A stretch of 64,000 bases of DNA, taken from NCBI RefSeq assembly GCF_016545825.1, contig NC_052616.1, positions 41,337,529 to 41,401,528 on the forward strand, read 5' to 3'. A program made the translations under genes and the position numbers. Origin of the DNA: Eucalyptus grandis. Taxonomy: Eukaryota > Streptophyta > Magnoliopsida > Myrtales > Myrtaceae. A model generated the notes under the pieces. The model was not told where the DNA came from. It saw only the letters and a list, made by a program, of their open reading frames with translations, and did no database searches. This document shows positions 1-9,848 of the stretch, piece after piece. Position 1 is the first letter of the stretch; each line of letters begins with the position of its first letter.

Positions 1-215
1 GGTTTGCACCCCATCTCACTCATTCCCGGTAAGTAACTACAAGTATCTTTTTATCTATCTTAGTATGTATAATGTTATATTGCTCTCTTTTTTTTTTTAC
101 ATGGGACACCCGGTCCCAAATAAGAAATAATCTATTGCATATGCATGGACAAACTTTAGGTATCAGTTTGTCTTTAAATGCAATTTCTACAAGCTCACCT
201 TCAAAGATGGGCAAT
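1..215. other. No gene recognised
   Basis: AT-rich sequence with a pyrimidine run near position 90. No supported gene or repeat boundary is visible. It flanks the LTR-like sequence that starts at 216. Confidence 0.4.
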
Positions 216-770
216 TGTTGACACCTAAATTTTGGCTAAGTATTTAGGATGAAATTGCATAAGAAAATTAGGGATCAATTCAACCTAACAAAAATGATTT
301 TCGCATCAATTAGACCTAAATTTCTATTATTTTTTTTTTTGCATCAATTAAGCTTTATTTTCCTATTTTATTTATTTTACTTTTTTGGATAATTTACTTA
401 ACATAATAATAATGTTGATGATGATAATAAAATAAAAGAAAAAAGGGCCTTCGCACCTAGCCCCTTTTTCTTCATTTTCCCCCATAAGGGCCTATGGCCC
501 AACCTCTTTTTCCCAAGCCCGGCCCCCCTTCCTTCTTTCTTCTTCTTCCTTCCTCCTTCCTCTTCTGCCTTTGCAACTCACGTGCAGCAACCGTGATGTG
601 CATGAGGACGGCCTATGGCGAAGAGAGAAGGAGTAAGCAGGCAACGGATGGGACACACCTTCAAAACAAAGCAAGTGGGTGGCTGAGGAGATGCCGATTC
701 GGCCGCACCAAGGCTGATCGGTGCATCGAAGATCGGTGGCTGAAGCCTCCGTCGATCGGCCCCCTTTCGC

Positions 771-780
771 CTATAAATAA
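771..780 (+). promoter_or_regulatory. TATA box of the LTR-like sequence
   Basis: CTATAAATAA stands alone in a GC-richer stretch between a pyrimidine-rich and a purine-rich segment, as expected for an LTR U3/R boundary. Confidence 0.4.
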
Positions 781-2376
781 TCATCGGGAGGAAGGCCAAA
801 ATAGGGAGAGGGAGAGATCAAATGCGGAAAGCTCCGAGAACTTCCCTTAAGAGACATCAGGGGAGGTCCAAGAGCGAGCAAGCCAGAGATCTAAGGAGGG
901 GAGGTTGGCTAGAGGAGGAGAGGTAGTTTTGGTGCAAGATTTGAGGAGAACGGAGGTCCTGAGAACCAGATCTGAGGGAGGAAGGTCCGCGGGATCAAGC
1001 CCCGTCACCGCATGCAACGCCTGGCCCAACATCGTCGTGGTTCAGTTACTGATGTTGCAACACGCCATCTGTCGCTGCTTCGATGTCGTTTGTAATGCCT
1101 GGCTCAATGCCACCACTATCCGTCTCCCCCATGTTGTCCCTGAAGATCGATGTTCCCATCGCCGCCCCTCTCGCATATCAAAATTGAGTTAGCAGTAGCG
1201 AGCCAAACTCTACTCCACCTGTTCGTCGTCATGCTTGTACCCATGGGCACCATCGTTCTACCCCACGACGATCTAAAGGTTCGCTGATCGCGGCCGAGTT
1301 TCACGTTGGCGACTCACCATCGTGTCTTTCGTGGTTCCCTATAACCAATCCACAATGAGATCGACCTCTCCTGTCCACCACTACTTGCTACATCTTGGGC
1401 CAGTCAAACAACTTGTTGCTTTCAACGCCGCTTGCCTTACCATGGTGTCACGATTTGCTATCATTCCCACACTCGGAGCTCGATGCAAGCTACTGTTACC
1501 CATTGTTGTCCCTACCATTGCCCCGCCGTGTTTGTGGGTCTCAAGGCATCGACGCTTCTCGTTGTGGCCAACTCGTAGTGAGCTCGACCTTCCTCCTCTT
1601 CCACTACCATTGTATCTTGGCGCGGTTAAGCAGCTCACTGATGCTGCCCTATCACGCCGTTGTTGTCATTGGTGCTGAACTATTGCCTGGTGACGTCCCA
1701 ACCATACTTGTCGAGGCTCGCGGCAGAGAAAGAGGAAGCCGGCAGTGTTTTCATCCCAGGTCAAGAGTCAGGTTAGGTGCAGGTCTTCATTCAAGTAGGG
1801 TTTTAGGCAGATTCGAGCCATACATGTGGGCCGGATTTGGATTGACTTAAAACCTGGGTTGAGCATTTTCTTTTAACTAAAAGTGAGCCTAGTTTTGTCT
1901 AAAATGGACTTGGAATGTTTTTAAGGAAAAAAGGAAGGGAAGTTGGGGGCTAGGCCCATGCTTTAGGCCCATGTTTTTTTAATAATATACTACTATATAA
2001 AAATATTTTAATAATAATAATAAATGAAAAATATATAAATAATTTATTTAAAAAATCAGAAAAATCCAAAAAGTATTCTATGTTTTCCCAAAAAGTCATA
2101 AAAGTAAAAAATGATTTACATTTTTCAAAAAAGATCTTTTATGTTAAAAAAATTACCAAAATATGAAAAATACTTTTTATGTTAGGTAAAAAAAAAAAAG
2201 AAAATACCAAACATATGTTTTTCTCCACAAATGCATGGAAAAATCCTTCAAAATCCAAAAAGCCTTAAAAAACAAGAATTTTTGGGGTTTAAACAAAGAT
2301 TAGGTATCGTTGTTGGCGAGAAAGCTCTTCGGGCCAATTCACTATGGCAGGGCATTAGTGATTAACTAGTGTAATT

Positions 2377-3072
2377 AAGTTATCGATCCTAGCTGCCGTG
2401 CGTTTTGCAAGAATGTGCCCTGACTCTCTTGACCACTTGTTTTTTGACCGTTGTGTTTTAGCGTTGCTTTCTTTGGGCGTCCGCAATTTACCCCGGCGCA
2501 ACAGAGGTTGGGGGAAAATTTCAGATGGGCTACTACCTATTTAATGGGGAAAGATTTCTATAAGTGCATAGCCCGTTTTCCTTTGGCGCGTTGTGTCACA
2601 TCATTTGGAAAAATAGGAATGACATCATCTTTAGAGACCAGCCTCTCATTGGGAACCACCTCTTCCAAAGTGGTCCGAGACAAGGCTATCACCTATTTAA
2701 TGGGGAAAGACGTCGAAGACAATTTAAAATCATCATTTGGAAAATAGGAATGAGAATCTTTAGAGAGCCTAGACCCGAATTTTCAATGGGGACCAGAACG
2801 TAGGTCCTTGATCCGACGTAGAGAAGTTGGGCCTAGACCCTCTTTGTTTTTGTCTCGTTTGATAGCCGGTCGAGCTAGCCGTGCTTAGTTTGGCCTTGTT
2901 GTTGTAGTCGTTGTGCCGCCTCTGCGGCTTTTGCATCTCGTCACCCTTCCACTTCTTTTGTTACTACATTTGGAGTGCAAGTTACTGGTGTCGAGGTCTC
3001 TTTGTACATTTGGCTCTCCTTATATATTTCTTACCTTCTACCAAAAAAAAAAAAAAAAAGTTATCGATCCTA
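2377..3072 (+). mobile_element. 5'-truncated LINE with 15-bp target duplication
   Basis: The 15-bp sequence AAGTTATCGATCCTA occurs at 2377-2391 and again at 3058-3072. Between them lies about 666 bp ending in CTACC plus a poly(A) tract of about 17. The 5' part reads, across frames, as the zinc-binding domain found downstream of plant LINE reverse transcriptases (NVPDSLDHLFFDRC, then LCHIIWKNRNDIIFR). This is the 3' end of an L1-type element, truncated during target-primed reverse transcription. A copy of the last part of the coding region (ACCTATTTAATGGGGAAAGA and flanks) is duplicated internally, near 2533 and 2691. The element lies inside the older LTR fragment, so it is the younger insertion. 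Confidence 0.85.
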
Positions 3073-3480
3073 TTTTTTTGGTTGCGTAGGAGCGAAATAT
3101 TTCTCCCAATATTTCGCTTGAGTCTCTAATCAACCCACCCCAAATTGACCGGTGGCGATTCCTATTTAAAATCAACTTAAAGGTTGAAAACTCAAACCAT
3201 AAGTCGTGAATTGGTGGGCTTGGGAGAGCCCGAGCTAAGCCTAATAGACTTAGCGAGCCATTAACCTCCGCAAGCGCCCACGTAAGAGGGCGTCGAAAGA
3301 GAGGTCGTGACATGGAGAAACAAAGATGGAGACAAAGAGAGTTCAAGTGATTTGGAGAGAGATGGAGATGGTGAACTAAGAGAGACATGAGAGAGAATAA
3401 TGAAAATGAGCCCTAAATTTCAAATCTAGTGATTTCGTATTTTCATTTTTTAACATTAAAAATTAATATATTATTATAAT

Positions 3481-3662
3481 ATTAGTTTGGTCTGGATGGG
3501 CAGGTGGGTGGATCTGCCCATGGAATCGGGAACCAGATCAATACTCATCAATTCCTACAAATTGGAATTAGGAATCGGACCTGAAGAACCACTAATTCCG
3601 AGTTGGTCCAATCCAGTTCCAAGTAGTCTAGGCAATTCCGGGTTCCTTTGTGTATCCCTAGT
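3481..3662 (+). repeat. hAT-like non-autonomous repeat fragment
   Basis: The segment has a GGTCTGG...GGGAACCAGA...GGAATCGG pattern and ends in TGTATCCCTA. Related sequences occur at 42140-42730 and 25858-26031. The CCCTA terminus suggests a hAT-type end, but no partner terminus or 8-bp duplication was found. Flanking bases from 3311 to 4660 otherwise show only AT-rich sequence and a pyrimidine tract at 4500-4565. Confidence 0.35.
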
Positions 3663-4664
3663 GTCAATAAGAAGAAAATTGTTCTTCTTTGAGAACAACC
3701 TTTTAAAGACTAAATGATACATGAATTTCATAGATGAATGTAATTCATTGAATGAAATGAATTAATGAAAGATACAAGCTTTGGTTTGTTCTACTTTTGT
3801 TTATTTTTCTATTAAGAAGGTTTATTTCCTTCTACTATTTTATTTTATTTTTAAAGTAAGCTATACTATATAAGGATATTTGGAGATTATTTCTCTTTAT
3901 CCGCCCTTTTTTTTCAATTGTAAACAAAAATATTTGACTTGTAGATAAACAATCGAAAGTTGTGTTGTTAAAGTTAAGGCTCATGAACTTTGCTCTTATC
4001 CATAACTTCAAAATATTAAATTAAATGAATTTCTATATTCAGTGTAAAAAATATTGCATACATATCATACATGGAATTAGTTAGTTTTGTAATATGCATG
4101 TCACACTGCATGTAATTTATTTTTTTTGAACAGCACTGCATGTCATTGAGAAGTCATTTAATTTATTATCAGTGTCCTGATATATATCACCTCATGTAGA
4201 TAATTTAAATGATAATTGCATCCCATGCATTACGTGTAGTTTAATTGAGGAGTGAATTGAACTCTAAGATATGGAACAAATGCATGAATGATTGCACGGG
4301 AGTACAAAATGGAAAAGGGACAAAAAGCCTTTGCCGGATTCCGTGAAATGGAAGGTCCGGAGTATGTTCTAGTGTCAAATTGGCATCCCTTTCATGCCAA
4401 TTGAAACGTACTGGGCGGTCGCTAAAAAGTGTATTGATTCGCTTTCAACCACTAGAAAGGAAGCAAATTGCTTGTGAGGAAACTCGTAGCAGCACATATG
4501 TTTTCCTTTTTTCATCCCTTTCAGTTCTTTGATTTCTTTTTTTCCTTTTTTTTTTTTTTTTTTGCTTCTTCCCCCTTTTTTCCATCAATTGAAAGAGTCT
4601 TGCCACTGACCGAAAAGGAAAAGAAGAAAAGCATTGCCCTCTCATTATATACAATATTGTAAAA
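3663..4664. other. No gene recognised
   Basis: AT-rich intergenic sequence. A poly(T)/CT tract lies at 4505-4580. Open frames here are low-complexity readings. Confidence 0.4.
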
Positions 4665-5470
4665 TAGAGAAACATAGTATCCTAATTGAACTAAGAATGA
4701 AACTCAATAAAATCCAAAAAAGAATAAAACCCCCAAGCTGCGTTTATTGGGCCAGTTATAACACTGAACAGGATAACTTTATCCAGTGTTTAAGGCAATC
4801 CAAAATCTGGATATGTCCTGATATCGACTGGGTATAGTCCATATTAAATAATCTCATCTAAGGGATGTGATATATCGAGATAAGTTATGTCTCACACTCA
4901 TCTCTCGTCTATGTCCCATCTACTTAGCCATAGTTGGCATCGACAGCCTCCACCACCCCCAGCCTCTTCTGCTGCCCATAGCTTCCCACGGAGGAGCTCC
5001 ATGGCCAGATGGGACCTCATCCATGATGGAGCTCGACCTTGATCTTGAAATGCAACTTTCAACGACAAAGAGGAAAATTTAATGAAACATAATGTCCTAC
5101 TTGAAGTAAAAATGAAACTTAATAAAATCCTAATGAGAATCAAACCTCAGGCTGCATTTGGTGGGCCGATTATAATCCTGAATAGAATAACTTTTATCCT
5201 ATCCATAGTTTTGGGCAATCAAAAATTTGAATATGTCCAAATATAATCCAGATTAATCCTACATAGAGTTGGGATGAAAGGATAGGTATGTCTCACACTC
5301 ATCTCTCTTATATGTCCCCTCTACCCACCCATGATCGGCGCTCATCGCCTCTAGCACCCACAGCATCTCTAAGGAGGAGCTCCATAGCTAGATTGGAGCT
5401 CGACTGGGCCTCAGCCACAGTGGCCTTGACCTTGACCTAAGAATCCATCTTTGAACGACATAATAATTGA
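4665..5470 (+). repeat. Diverged tandem duplication of about 415 bp
   Basis: The block starting near 4668 (GAGAAACATAGTATCCTAAT) recurs near 5085. Both copies continue with AATGAAACTYAATAAAATCC, then GGCTGCRTTT, a shared segment with ATATGTCC, then CTCACACTCATCTCTC, and finally GGAGGAGCTCCATRGC. The GCTGCATTTGGTGGGCC motif resembles a DNA-transposon terminus, so this could be two diverged copies of a non-autonomous element. No coding function is indicated. Confidence 0.6.
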
Positions 5471-5991
5471 AGGACAAAAGTCGGAATATGTTTATGATGT
5501 TTTAAACAAAGTGGATTGATAAGCAATGAGATTTATCTTCCTATAATGGAAACAAAGAAGACAAGGATGAATTAATGAGATGAACTCAAAATCTAAAGAT
5601 GGAGGAGGGACCAATGGTTACAGAAGACTTTCCACGACAGGTGATGTCTAGGCAGCATGGACGTCCACAAGGGCTCGGAGATTTAAACGGTCGACATTCG
5701 ATTCGGCATGAACAGAGAGGTGGAGGAGGTGGAATACGACAAGGAATGAGGTGGGATTTGTCGATGGCAGAGCCATTATGGAGACATTTAATCCGTTTGA
5801 ACGAGCAACATTCATTCTAGTGTGGGCATTTGAATGTTTACCAAACATTATATAAAATATCAAAAATCCAATTTATATCCAATTTGATCTATATCCCATC
5901 CGGAAAGTCCAAACAACCAATCACAGCCTAAAAGGTATCAATTTTGTACACATATCTCAAACATGTATACATATCTCTTCTTGTAAACCTT
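5471..5991. other. No gene recognised
   Basis: Contains open frames of 71 and 73 codons on opposite strands (5599-5863) without any recognisable motif. Probably degenerate repeat sequence. Confidence 0.35.
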
Positions 5992-6734
5992 ATGACTATA
6001 TTTGGTTGTCTGAATTTCTAATTATAATAGAATTAGATAGGATAAGATATAAAATCCAACTATTTTATTATATTATATCCACGGTTTGGTGATTGTAGTG
6101 ATAAAGTCAAATATATTTATACATTGTTCGGTATAAAAGCATACTAGTAAAAATGAACCAAAAATTTTAAAAGCAAATATAGTAAAAATCTCTCCAAACA
6201 CTCTTGCCTACTTTATTTTTATTTTATTTTCCTTTCTTTTTAATTAATTTCTTTTTATTCTTCCTTCCCCTATCATTCTCTAATAAAATTTTATTAAATT
6301 ATAAATTGTACTCATATATCTAGAATGCATAAATACCTAAAAATGTGATAAATATAAATATATTATATTTACATATTTAATTTATATTATAAAATTGAAT
6401 TAAATGCGAATATATAAATAAAAATAAGATTAAATTAAAATAACTAATTTTTTTATTTTTTTGAATTTCTTATATTATAATTCAAATATTATTTGTATTG
6501 AAATATAAATTTAATTTGTTAATTTAAGAAATGTTTTATTTAATAAAAATAACTTTCCTAATATAGATATAAATTTTATCCACATTTATCCCAACTCTCT
6601 CATGAGATAATTTTATCCTATTTATATTTCATTTATATCGGACTTTATCTTATTTGGAGAGGTACTAAATGTAGGGTTGGATAATTTTATCATATCCCCA
6701 AATTTCATCCTACTACCAAACGTAGCCTATGTGA
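5992..6734. mobile_element. AT-rich MITE-like element
   Basis: The left end reads GACTATATTTGGTTGTCTG and the right end is the imperfect complement of GGCTACGTTTGGTAGTAGG. The inner sequences, GATAAGATATAAAATCC and its counterpart near 6640-6720, also face each other. The interior is very AT-rich with no coding capacity. The target duplication is unclear, so class (Tourist-like or hAT-like) is open. Confidence 0.4.
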
Positions 6735-6771
6735 ATTTGCAGAAGCAATTAATGTCATTTCCCCTTTAAAA

Positions 6772-7153
6772 AAGGGTTAATACCATGAATATTAAATTAA
6801 TACATTTGTAACAAATTTATCCAAAATTAATTTTTTTACCACTAAAAATCTAAACTAGTAAACTTGTGATAAATTTATCAAAAACTAAGTTTTTCTATCA
6901 TAAAAAACTCAAAACTAGTACGTTTTTGACAAATTGACCCTCTATTGGTTTTCATTAAATTGAATTAATATAACGAAAAATCACAAATTAATACATCTAT
7001 GACAAAATGAAGAGTAAAATTCTAAACCAGTACATCAGTCAATTATCACGCTCATCTAACTTAGTAAATTGATGTAAAATTTAATGGAAACTAATAAAAG
7101 GTAAATTTTTCACTGATGTACTAATTTGTAGTTTTTCATGTTATTAACTCTAA
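6772..7153. mobile_element. MITE with GGTTAATA inverted ends
   Basis: The left end, AGGGTTAATACCATGAA, faces a right end reading TTTTTCATGTTATTAACTCT. Internal motifs (ACAAATTTATCC, CATTAAATTGAATTAATAT) are also arranged in inverted fashion. Related ends occur inside the 54.3-56.8 kb fold-back element (TTAACTC near 54860 and GAGTTAATAACAC near 56099). It directly abuts the upstream end of the MIR399 promoter block. Confidence 0.5.
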
Positions 7154-7168
7154 AGAAAAAGACACTAG

Positions 7169-7176
7169 GAATATTC
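7169..7176 (+). promoter_or_regulatory. P1BS (PHR1-binding) site, distal, copy 1
   Basis: GAATATTC fits the GNATATNC consensus bound by the phosphate-starvation regulator PHR1. The corresponding position in the second MIR399 copy is GAATATGC at 18842-18849. It lies about 220 bp upstream of the TATA box. Confidence 0.6.
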
Positions 7177-7347
7177 TCGGAATATGGACAAGATCAAGCT
7201 AAAACTAAACTTGTACGGAAATTTGGCGTCTCCAGTTAGTTAGATAGAGGAATATGTCCCCTCGCCAAAAACCTTGGACCACTGGCTTTTCTTTTTTGTT
7301 TTGCCCAAATTTAAGTGCCAAAAATCTTAGGATTTTGGATGTTCTCA

Positions 7348-7355
7348 GGATATGC
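7348..7355 (+). promoter_or_regulatory. P1BS (PHR1-binding) site, proximal, copy 1
   Basis: GGATATGC fits GNATATNC and lies 36 bp upstream of the TATA box. The duplicate promoter keeps a site at the homologous place (GAATATGC, 19078-19085), differing only at a degenerate position. P1BS sites in this position are typical of MIR399 promoters induced by phosphate starvation. Confidence 0.7.
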
Positions 7356-7390
7356 TGTGTGCACGGAAATGTCTTTAGCCTTTCAGGGGT

Positions 7391-7400
7391 CTATAAATAG
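7391..7400 (+). promoter_or_regulatory. TATA box of MIR399 copy 1
   Basis: CTATAAATAG lies about 90 bp upstream of the predicted hairpin. The second copy has the identical box at 19122-19131. Confidence 0.7.
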
Positions 7401-7481
7401 ATATTGCGCTCTAACGCTGTTCATCCAAGCCCCAAAAATCAGAAATATATTATATTATAGCACATGATTAGTAGTATGCAT

Positions 7482-7615
7482 GGCATGTAAGTGGTGAATT
7501 ACTGGGCATTTACTCCTTTGGCAGGTGGTTTATACGCAAATATTTTCACTGGGAGCGAATGTAATATAAGCTCACTGCCAAAGGAGATTTGCCTAGCAAT
7601 TCTCCGTTGCAATCT
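7482..7615 (+). ncRNA. MIR399: miR399 precursor, copy 1
   Basis: The 3' arm at 7576-7596 begins TGCCAAAGGAGATTTGCC and ends TAG, matching the miR399 family at positions 1-18. The 5' arm (about 7500-7530) contains TGGGCATTTACTCCTTTGGC, which pairs with it. The stem continues outward (GTGGTGAATTACT against the complement of AGCAATTCTCCGTTGC), and the loop region is about 40 nt. miR399 is known to guide cleavage of PHO2 (a UBC24-type ubiquitin-conjugating enzyme) transcripts under phosphate starvation, raising phosphate uptake and transport. The upstream P1BS sites and TATA box support regulation by PHR1. The mature RNA differs from common family members only near its 3' end. The short frame over this region is not a protein gene. 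Processing is inferred; expression was not examined. Confidence 0.88.
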
Positions 7616-8600
7616 TCAACAATTCTGGGATGCTTCATTTAGGTTTTATTCATCTGTTCATTTATTAATTTTTTGTGCCAAGTTGCTTGAAATTTGTTAT
7701 ATTTGTTCAATTGTGGGGAATCCATATCAGATGCATGCTGTGGTGCTTCTTACGCTTTGTCAATAAATATTCTTGACTTTTTCTTTTAATCTTGCCTATA
7801 ATGATCATAGATAATATTGTATCTTCAAATGCATACGAGAAGAGATGTGTACGCATGTTTGAGATGATTTCCATTTTTTACTTTCGGTTTCATACTTCAA
7901 CTAGGATCTGACTAGAAATGCCACATTTACTTGATGATAGTTGACTTAAATCTCAAAAAATTGTTGAACATTCGGCAACAATTATTTATCTTATTGTTTC
8001 AGATATTAAAATGATTTCTTCTTTTCGCTCACTGGCTATGTCACTTTTGAGATTTGGTATACAGGCTAATCCTTTCGGATTGTCTTTACATTCACTTTAT
8101 GGAATGAGAAATTTAACTTCTCTGAGAAATGAGACAGTGGACCTAGCCACCACTTCTTATTTATGTCTCGTCAACCATAAAAGGCCGCATATCGAAGGTG
8201 TAAGCGCTCTGGAATGTAAGCAAAGAGTGAGCAGTGGCAGCTCGGTGTTCATGGTGGCTAAAGATGGATGATGTGAATGGAGGGACCGCAACAAGGCGAT
8301 TTGGCAATGGATGGGGTTCCTGTAATTGATTAGTCGTTTGAGAAAAGGGGGGTATAAAATGAGAGAGTAGAAAGAAAATGTTATTGTATCCCTTCATGGA
8401 GAAGATCCCAACTCTTAGAAAATACTCGGTGGTTATTTTTGTTGAAACTCAAGTAACTAAAGTCCAAATTGATATCTATATCCAGAACCATACTTGAACT
8501 ACAACTTATTACTATCACCATCGTGATATTGGGTTCAAAATTGCCATAATGAATTCATTATTTGGATTTTTAACCAGAAACTCCTTAATTCTAACGCCCT

Positions 8601-9843
8601 CCTCACCTTCAAGCATAATCAAAACCTTCTCATCCCTTACATGTCATAACTAGAGGTGGCAAATTGGTCAAAGATCTACATTTTGAATCATATATAATGA
8701 ATCGGGTAGGATATGAAATATTTGAAATTTTAACAAGCTATTATAAAGGGATTATATTATAGAGCAAAACTGAAAAATGGCCATTAGTGGATTTGTGATA
8801 GACCCTTTTTAAACCCATCAATAACTCAATTTAGATCCCAAAAGCTTACTGATTGAACAAGCGGTGGACGTTTGCAATTTATGATGTTAGTAAGCAAGTC
8901 AGATGGTGGAAGACTTAACTTGCTTGCCCTACCCTCACTCTATGAAATAAGTAGGCTAAAAATCATGATTTGTGTATTGTCCCCTTTTCCAAATAATTAA
9001 CCAATCAGGATTAATTAAATATCACTATATATCCTCTCCTCTCATTATCTTCTATTAAAGTTTTAAGTTAAATTTAAAATAATTGAATCGCAATTTGAAA
9101 TTTGAATATAATATATCAAGCTACCCACCATTAAATCATAATTAGATAAAAAAAAAAAAAAAAAAAAAGAGAGAAGAAGTTCTTATTGAGTATTTGGCAA
9201 ATTTATCTATTAATAGCTGGTAATATAGGTGGAAATTGAAAACTATCCTTTAGAGTCCTCGAAGAGAGTTAGTTATATACATAACAAGCAAAATCTCGTC
9301 CATCCATAGAGTTACAATAAGATATTTGACACTTCTATTATTACTTTTGTCCTGACCTTCCTAGAGGTGAACAATCAAAAGGAAAGCTAATGAATAACTA
9401 AGTCAAAGAGTTAGAGTGAACTCTCCTAAACCCATACCAATCGCAACTTTGGGTTTTTGATTTTATCAATTTAACATGCAATTCAATTTAATTAAGAGTC
9501 ATCACTAATCAATTGTGGGTCAATTAGTAACCCTAGTAAGATGTGGGGGAATATATTATTTTTGTGAACTAGAGATTAATATGGAGAGTTGATTATGCTA
9601 GATTAATCTTTTGGTTTATTTTCAAAAATATCTAGAAGGTGGTCTTGGCAAGTTTCAATCCTAGCCCACTAACATGCAATGGATGATCACGCGGGCATGT
9701 GATCAATTAATGCAACACTCAATAAATCAAATTAATAAATAAATTTAAAAAAGAATAGGGCAGACCTCAATGCATTAAGCAAAGCACAACTTCACCATGA
9801 TTAATTTCTAAATATTTGCAAGATGATAATTAAAGAAATGCAT
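8601..9843. other. No gene recognised
   Basis: AT-rich sequence with a poly(A) run at about 9149-9168. Stretches near 9460-9840 resemble plant LTR sequence (repeated AATTAATAAATAAATT, CAATTAGTAACCCTAGTAAG) but no boundaries are visible. Confidence 0.35.
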
Positions 9844-9848
9844 TGCCC

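Larger units (their letters stand above)
216..3310 (+). mobile_element. Old LTR fragment, probably Tat/Ogre-like Ty3/gypsy
   Basis: The sequence opens with TGTTGACACCTAAATTTTGG, a start seen in many large plant Ty3/gypsy LTRs of the Tat group. It carries a pyrimidine-rich stretch, a TATA box at 771-780 followed by purine-rich sequence, and a terminal part (about 3130-3310) with the GGTGGCGATTC and GGGCGTCG-type motifs often found near the 3' end of such LTRs. A LINE interrupts it at 2377-3072. No target duplication or internal coding region was found, so the right end is approximate and the element is probably truncated. The open frames between 490 and 1850 are chance readings of the LTR. The family assignment is an inference from motif memory, not from a search. 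Confidence 0.45.
7157..8600 (+). repeat. MIR399 block, copy 1 (duplicated segment)
   Basis: About 1.4 kb here matches 18830-20160 colinearly. The match includes promoter (GGATGTTCTCAG, TATAAATAGAT), hairpin, and 3' flank (CATGGTGGCTRAAGA, ACAAGGCGATTTRGCAATGG, AAGAAAATGTTATT, GCCATAATGAATTCATTRTT). Part of the 3' flank is shared with a third copy at 20815-21125. This indicates local tandem duplication of a whole miRNA gene with its promoter. Confidence 0.85.

Noticed and set aside
7491..7766. A 91-codon frame starting in the MIR399 hairpin
   Set aside because: It overlaps the hairpin arms and is not conserved in the duplicate copy. The RNA structure explains the conservation.
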